64,000 nucleotides of DNA from Asterias rubens (Eukaryota; Echinodermata; Asteroidea; Forcipulatida; Asteriidae), in the NCBI RefSeq assembly GCF_902459465.1, contig NC_047069.1, positions 4,683,171 to 4,747,170 on the forward strand, in the 5' to 3' direction. The position numbers were made by a program, and so were the translations under genes. The notes beneath the pieces are model-generated. The model searched no databases and was not told where the DNA came from. It was given only the letters and a program-made list of their open reading frames with translations. Positions 59,601 through 64,000 of this stretch are shown one piece after another. Position 1 is the first letter of the stretch, and each line of letters starts with the position of its first letter.

Positions 59601-62282
59601 TGCTATAAGTTAATGCCCCGCTGCTCAAATCTCTGGGCTTATAATTAATATCAAACTACTTGACACTTGAAAGCTAATTAATCATCAAGGATTGGCGTAA
59701 TGGCCTAATAAGGTGTTACATGTAGTTCCCATGGGAGGTTGAGAAATCACAGCTTTGTCTGTCCCTGAAGGAATGTATTATTATGCTGTGCATAAAATAA
59801 CAAAAATCTAAACAGTTGAATAGGCCTACAGAAACATAGACAAGAATTTGTCACACAAATATTTATACAAATATAGCCTAATGTGAGAAGTTACAAAATC
59901 ACTGTCTTTGAAAGATCTTAAACTGCTCCAGGGTGGAACATTTATAAATAAAAATAATTTTGTATTTTTCATCTTTTAAAAACAACACCGTTCAACCTAC
60001 ATTTTAAAATGTCATCAAATCAGGTGATCAACATCAAGTTTTAAGTGAAACCAACAATTTAACGCAACGAGCGTACATTTTTGTAAATAATGTTTAAAAG
60101 GAAATTTGTGCATGCTCATGGTTTGTTGTTTGTTTGAATGAAGCAATGATGATTTGGGTTTGGGATCCTCATATTAATTCCTTACTTTGACAGTATTTCA
60201 GATTGAATACTAGAGGGTGGGTACTGAGTGTCCAGTACAAACTGTATAATTAGCGAGCTTTCATATTGAATCTTATCAACAACAAGAAGTTAATATTGTA
60301 CTGTACTGTACTTTTTCTATTGTTCAGGCCACTGCTTAAAAAAAAAGTCTTTAATAAATTTATTATGAAATAACATTTTGCCAACTTGTAATGTATGACA
60401 CCTTAATGTTTGTTTTCTGTGGAATGTTTTTTATGGATGTAAAAGTTTGATTTTTATCTAATTTTTAAACTATTTGTTAACATCAGTGTGCATTTCAGCT
60501 TGTATGCTTTTTAGTGTGTGCATCAAGATTAATTTTCCATGCACTTCGATTTCTTGATTTATTGATTACATTATAAAGCCATCTACAGTAAACATGAAGT
60601 GTACAAATAGAAAACATGCACAGCGTAATTGTATGGTACATGTACTCCTGTCATACGGTGAATGTGCACAGTTGCTTATATACAGATGCATTATAACATA
60701 ACAGCCCTGTACACATTGCATTTACACACAAACTCATAGGAGCAGTAATTAGTGATGTAGGCCTATCCAATTTTAACATGTACCATTTGTGCCTGTTTGC
60801 TCACCATGTTGATGTTTAACTTTAAAAGGTCATTTTGTGTGTTAGTATCGTACGCATAATTTGTAACGAGGACTTTAGATGGACATCATCCCTGGAATAA
60901 ATTGACAAATTATATTCTTATTTGCGCACATCAGTGAGATTCAATGCTACGGGTTCTAAAGCATACTGTGTGCAAGATGGCTCGTAGATATTGGGTTTTT
61001 TAAATGTCATTGGAAGACATACATAATTTACTACGTCACTGACATACATTTGTGTAAAAAATGTAGTTCACATCGTATAGTGTGGGATGCTTTACTGCTA
61101 ATAAATAGGGCCTCCAATTTGAATCGCACACTCAATTGTGACGTTTTTGATACACAAATGGCTTCAATTAGCTGTGAAAGGAGATTCTCAGAATTTAGTG
61201 TGTCACTGTCTTCTTTTATTAAAAAAATATATATAAATATATTTTTTATATAAAATTAAAATACATTGCAGTGTTAGATTTTTGTATCCTTTTTTTTACC
61301 CCATGTTTGTGTTTATTGATATTTTGTCATGCTGTGTCTACAAGTTCAAATTTTAATGAAATAATGTGTAGTCATGTAGGTCAAAGTCAGATTCGAATAA
61401 CATCTGGTCCAATGAGTTGCAAAGTCACAAGGAACGGCTTTTTAAATTTAAATTGCTCGGGCTATAGACAGTTTCTGTGTCACCTGATTCAAGGCAGAAG
61501 TTTTTACTTCTATATGACTTGAGCAATGCTGTCTTTAGTCTGAGGAATCCAATTGGATTGTTAACTTGCGACCAATCGAGGCATTGTACCAGAAATTATT
61601 AAATATGTAACTTGGAAATTATGGCTTTATTCATTTCAGTCAAGTTCGCAGCTTCCACCCAAATGTTGTCCCCTTTAAGTTACTTGTCCAAGATCATCCG
61701 CATAATATTTTGAAATGTGGATCTTGTGTCAAGAATTCAAAATCACTTTAAAAAGTGATCCTGCCGGAATTGTCTTTAGATGAATTGCACATGGCGTAAT
61801 TGACCACCATCTTTGATGAAACAGGCATGCGTGCAACTGCAAGTCTATCATTGACTGGGAGGTTGCGCGCAGCGGAAACACAAGTGCACTTTTCCATTGT
61901 ATATCGTCAAATTTGGCGGTCGATGACGCAATGTGCAATCCATCTCTTCATCTCTGCTGTGTTTAGTTTTTAAGTTTCAATTTTTTACTCATCCTTTTGG
62001 CAGGTTCCTGGAAAAGGTCACCGCACTCTCCCATCTAGGATTTCCTTCCTATCTTAGATCTCTCCAAAAATACTTCACCAAATCTCATCTACTGTCTCCT
62101 AGTCCTAATATATCTTGTAAATAACACCTCTTTGAAGATATAAATGAACCTGTTTTTATACTTTATGTCGTCTCTCTCTGTAGGGCATTAAAGAGCCGGA
62201 GTTCTTTGGCTTCATCTGCAGAGAGAAGTCCACCGTTTCCAGCTACATGTGTTATGTCTTCAAGTGCCAGTCAGAGCCTGTG
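44672..62282 (+). CDS. TBC1D1/TBC1D4 (AS160)-like Rab GTPase-activating protein, 5' three coding exons, 3' incomplete
   Basis: Exons 44672-45505, 46772-47506 and 62184-62282, all phase 0 with GT donors and AG acceptors (556 codons so far). ATG 44672 (A at -3) is the first in-frame ATG after the TGA at 44570. A low-complexity N-terminus precedes a first PTB domain from about residue 175 (FFKMKYYGNVQLDRRITQPM, then LPWFLADKLRRARRD). A second PTB starts near 319 (MFEVLYCGRVTVSHKRAPPT, then LIDDTIEKFNVHE). RTMLFQIGKTMLTLISPDKK and the exon 3 GFICREKSTVSSYMCYVFKC continue it, as in vertebrate TBC1D4. RKRHFS at ~364-369 fits an Akt consensus (RxRxxS). The catalytic TBC domain lies beyond the window. 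These proteins restrain GLUT4 vesicle Rabs until phosphorylated. One invertebrate gene is expected to be pro-orthologous to TBC1D1 and TBC1D4. Confidence 0.92.
46408..46515. repeat. Foldback hairpin element in TBC1D intron 1
   Basis: GCGTAACCCTCCTGCCGACG and CGTCGGCAGGAGGGTTACG are near-perfect arms around a ~15-base loop. Weaker flanking arms (TTAAACTTTAGTTGCAATAG against TATCGCAACTATTTAAAC) extend them. A related element is at 59190-59300, and a single arm (GAGGGTTACGTTAACACAAC) at 16032. Confidence 0.75.
47612..47765 (+). repeat. Dispersed repeat with internal AAAGGGCAC units
   Basis: AAAGGGCACCGAGGCATTTT, TAAAGGGCACCCTATGAGGA and AAAGGGCACGAAGGCAGTGA recur within ~150 bp, followed by CATGAAGGCGTTCACCTTCG with a small inverted partner (TTCATGGGG). 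Non-coding; family not identified. Confidence 0.5.
51268..51507. repeat. MITE family B, complete copy
   Basis: GGGCCCAATTTCATAGAGCT to AGCTCTATGAAATTGGGC, inverted ends. Inner arms AGCACAAAATTTTGCTTAGC and ATTGTTGTGCTTAGCAGC, then AACAGGATTAGGC against GTAATCCTGTTTTTATC. About 240 bp. Confidence 0.8.
54375..54750. repeat. Hairpin MITE family D copy 2 (uninterrupted)
   Basis: TTAAAGGAACACGTTGCCTT to AAGGCAACGTGTTCCTTTAA: perfect terminal inverted repeats with TTAA at both tips. The centre GGTCGGCCATTTATGAGAGT / CAAATGGCCGACC folds back. This copy shows the pre-insertion state of 26298-26944. Confidence 0.85.
58783..58950 (+). repeat. tRNA-derived SINE
   Basis: GGTGGTCCGGTGGCACAGTG is an A-box-bearing head, and CCCCGGTTTGAAACCTGTCT a B-box (GGTTTGAAACC). 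The tRNA-unrelated body continues through TTGCGGGTTTTGCCTGAAAT. Same family as 4120-4281. Confidence 0.65.
59190..59300. repeat. Foldback element related to 46408-46515
   Basis: AGTAGTTGCAATAATCAAAC at the left and GGTTACGATTATCACAACTA at the right are inverted, with GGCAGGAGGATAGACGGTTA resembling the GGCAGGAGGGTTACG arm at 46478. Imperfect. Confidence 0.5.
61218..61260 (+). repeat. AT-rich (TA)n-like tract
   Basis: Low-complexity run of TATATAAATATATTTTTTAT type inside TBC1D intron 2. Nothing further can be said. Confidence 0.7.
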
Positions 62283-63251
62283 GTATGTACTTTACACATC
62301 AGTTTAATAAAAACATTAGGGAAACTTCCCCTATCATGCCACCACTATCATGCCACCACTCATTTCAACAAAAAGGAATATCTCATTTGAGTAAATTATA
62401 GACTGTTTTTTTTTTCATAACAAATGAAAAGGTGGTGGAAGGATACAGACATTTTTCTAAAATTTAAATAAATTGTTTGTTTCGATGATTCAGTTGTGTT
62501 GTGAAGTTAGAAAATAATATAAAGTAAGTGGAGACAAAATATGAATGTCATGCTGGACTAGTTTGTGTGAATGGTCCCTGATCTTGAAGTGTTGTGCACT
62601 CCAGACTTCTGGTGGCTGAGACGTCACAATGTAGTGGCTTTGAATTCAAGACATGTCAACGGGCAAGACACTTAATCATAAATTGCATCTCTTTACCCAA
62701 AAGTATTGAGGGCTGAGGGGGTAATTGTTTTTGATTAACCCCAGGCTGCTAATGTTGTCTTCTCCCTAAGGGAGTTGGGACTATTCCGAGAATAAGTTCC
62801 TTAACAGGGTTTTCCCCAGCATTTGTCAAAACTGCTGGGCATTCTGGACAAAGAATTTGGATGTTGGGCCAAAGCATGCTAAATTAAAAGAAGATCTTTA
62901 GAATGTTTTCTACTATAGTGTTTGTCTTGGTTTAAAAGCCCTACTGTGCAATATGGAGCAATCTAGATGGTTTTCTCTTGATAAATGTTATTATTTTTGA
63001 ACGTATTGACCAGAATATTTTGGGTGTTAGCCCGATAGGTATGCTAGCTGCACGAGGAGAACCCTGCTTGAGCAGTGGGCAGTGACTCTATACAAAGTAT
63101 GGTAGATGAGTACACACTTACCAACCCCAAACCCATCAAAATCCAACTGTTTGTTTAATTCTGGTAGACTGATGACTGCACTTGTAAACTGATTACGCAT
63201 GGGATTAGAAGGAATTTTTTTTTGATGGGCCATAGCAATTTTCCTCATCTT

Positions 63252-63418
63252 AGTACTTCTATAGACCCCTTTTTACAGATAGGCCCGAAGTGGTGATTAT
63301 GATGCATTTTGGGACAGTTTACGAGTAAGCTATGCACGTTTTATGCGTGACGAACATCCCAAAACATCGCATCCTATCCCAGAATGCATTGTGTTTTCCT
63401 ATTTGTAAAGGGGTCTAT
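63252..63418. repeat. Foldback MITE in TBC1D intron 3
   Basis: TATAGACCCCTTTTTACAGA and TTTGTAAAGGGGTCTATG are inverted ends. Inner pairs are TGCATTTTGGGACAG and CCCAGAATGCATTG. Confidence 0.7.
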
Positions 63419-63610
63419 GAGAACAGTGTAAATTTGTATTGGAACTTTGCAAAGGGCACAACAATGAAAGACCACGACAATTACTGCATGGGTTCTTTGT
63501 GTTAATTTCGAAGCCTGACTCTTACCATCGTACAGAGTCCAATAGTTTATGTGTTAAATTCTGATGGTGTTCAGATTTTGTAAGAGTGGGGAAAGATCCT
63601 ATGTGATCAC

Positions 63611-63989
63611 TTAAAGGCAGTGGACACTATTGGTAAACACTCAAAATAATTATCAGCATAAAACCTCACTTGGTAATAGGGAGAGGTTGATAGTATAAAA
63701 CATTGTGAGAAACAGCTCCCTCAGAAGTGACTTAGTTTTCGAGAAAGAAGTAATTTTCCACGAATTTGATTTTGAGACCTCAAGTTTAGAACTTGAGGTC
63801 TCGAAATCAAGCATCTGAGAGCACACAACTTCGTGGGACTAGGGTGTCTTATATTTCATTCATATCTCGCAACTTCGACGACCAATCGAGCTCAAATTTT
63901 CACAGGTTTGTTATTTTATGCATATGTTGAGATACACCAAGTAAGAAGACTGGTCTTTTACAATTACCAATAGTGTCCACTGTCTTTAA
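63611..63989. repeat. MITE family A, complete copy
   Basis: TTAAAGGCAGTGGACACTAT to TAGTGTCCACTGTCTTTAA, ~379 bp, with the central GACCTCAAGTTTAGAACTTG palindrome. Closest to the 22591-22976 copy in structure and sequence. Confidence 0.85.
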
Positions 63990-64000
63990 GAATGTTATGG

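Larger units (their letters stand above)
47507..62183 (+). other. TBC1D intron 2 (14.7 kb)
   Basis: No coding exon recognised between the two PTB-encoding exons. Named contents: a dispersed GGGCAC...AAGGCA repeat (~47612-47765), family B MITE (51268-51507), a short hairpin (53235-53273), hairpin MITE D2 (54375-54750), a tRNA-derived SINE (58783-58950) and foldback elements near 59020-59300. The remainder is AT-rich unique-looking sequence with only short frames. Confidence 0.6.
62283..64000 (+). other. TBC1D intron 3, incomplete at window edge
   Basis: Starts at the donor GTATGT (62283). It contains a foldback element (63252-63418) and a complete family A MITE (63611-63989). No further exon seen. 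Confidence 0.6.

Noticed and set aside
61050..61522. Extra TBC1D exons in the large intron
   Set aside because: Frames contain no PTB or TBC features, and exon 2 to exon 3 already joins seamlessly at a conserved CSQ|GIK junction.

Overview
Organism. This is an animal nuclear genome: genes are split by GT-AG introns and AT-rich, repeat-dense DNA separates short exons. The five protein genes (FHIP1-like, METTL7/TMT1-like, WDR55, PGAP2, TBC1D1/4-like) and the very high density of palindromic (foldback) MITEs suggest an invertebrate deuterostome. My best guess is an echinoderm, possibly a sea star. The species is inferred, not demonstrated.

Layout. 1-6529 (+): last five coding exons of an FHIP1-type HOOK-interacting protein, with a ~115-bp minisatellite and foldback elements in its introns. 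6530-15338: no gene seen, many foldback elements. 15339-16907 (-): two-exon membrane-anchored METTL7/TMT1-type methyltransferase. 18151-23211 (-): eight-exon WDR55, followed by a second, reading-frame-intact copy of its terminal exon (17940-18116). 24593-39742 (+): PGAP2, six coding exons, head-to-head with WDR55. A perfect 251-bp palindrome with 9-bp target-site duplications sits in the shared upstream region. PGAP2 intron 4 (32350-38792) holds a near full-length but broken LINE. Its 3' region carries a 2,868-bp tetranucleotide array containing an unbroken run of about 620 CCTG units. 39743-44515: no gene seen. 44672-62282 (+): first three coding exons of a TBC1D1/TBC1D4 (AS160)-like RabGAP, with a 14.7-kb intron; the gene runs off the right edge.

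Biology. The genes have unrelated cellular roles: endosome-dynein adaptor, thiol methylation at ER or lipid droplets, ribosome biogenesis, GPI-anchor remodelling, and Rab-GAP signalling. There is no operon-like system. The unusual content is structural: (1) a giant intronic CCTG repeat with the same unit and sense orientation as the human myotonic dystrophy type 2 expansion; (2) a perfect palindrome with an insertion signature between two divergent genes; (3) duplication of the WDR55 last exon; (4) nested foldback elements whose order of insertion can be read from the sequence.

Limits. Exon borders were placed by eye from GT-AG sites, reading phase and remembered family similarity. No alignment, transcript or repeat database was used. 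Untranslated exons, promoters and transcript ends are mostly not resolvable.
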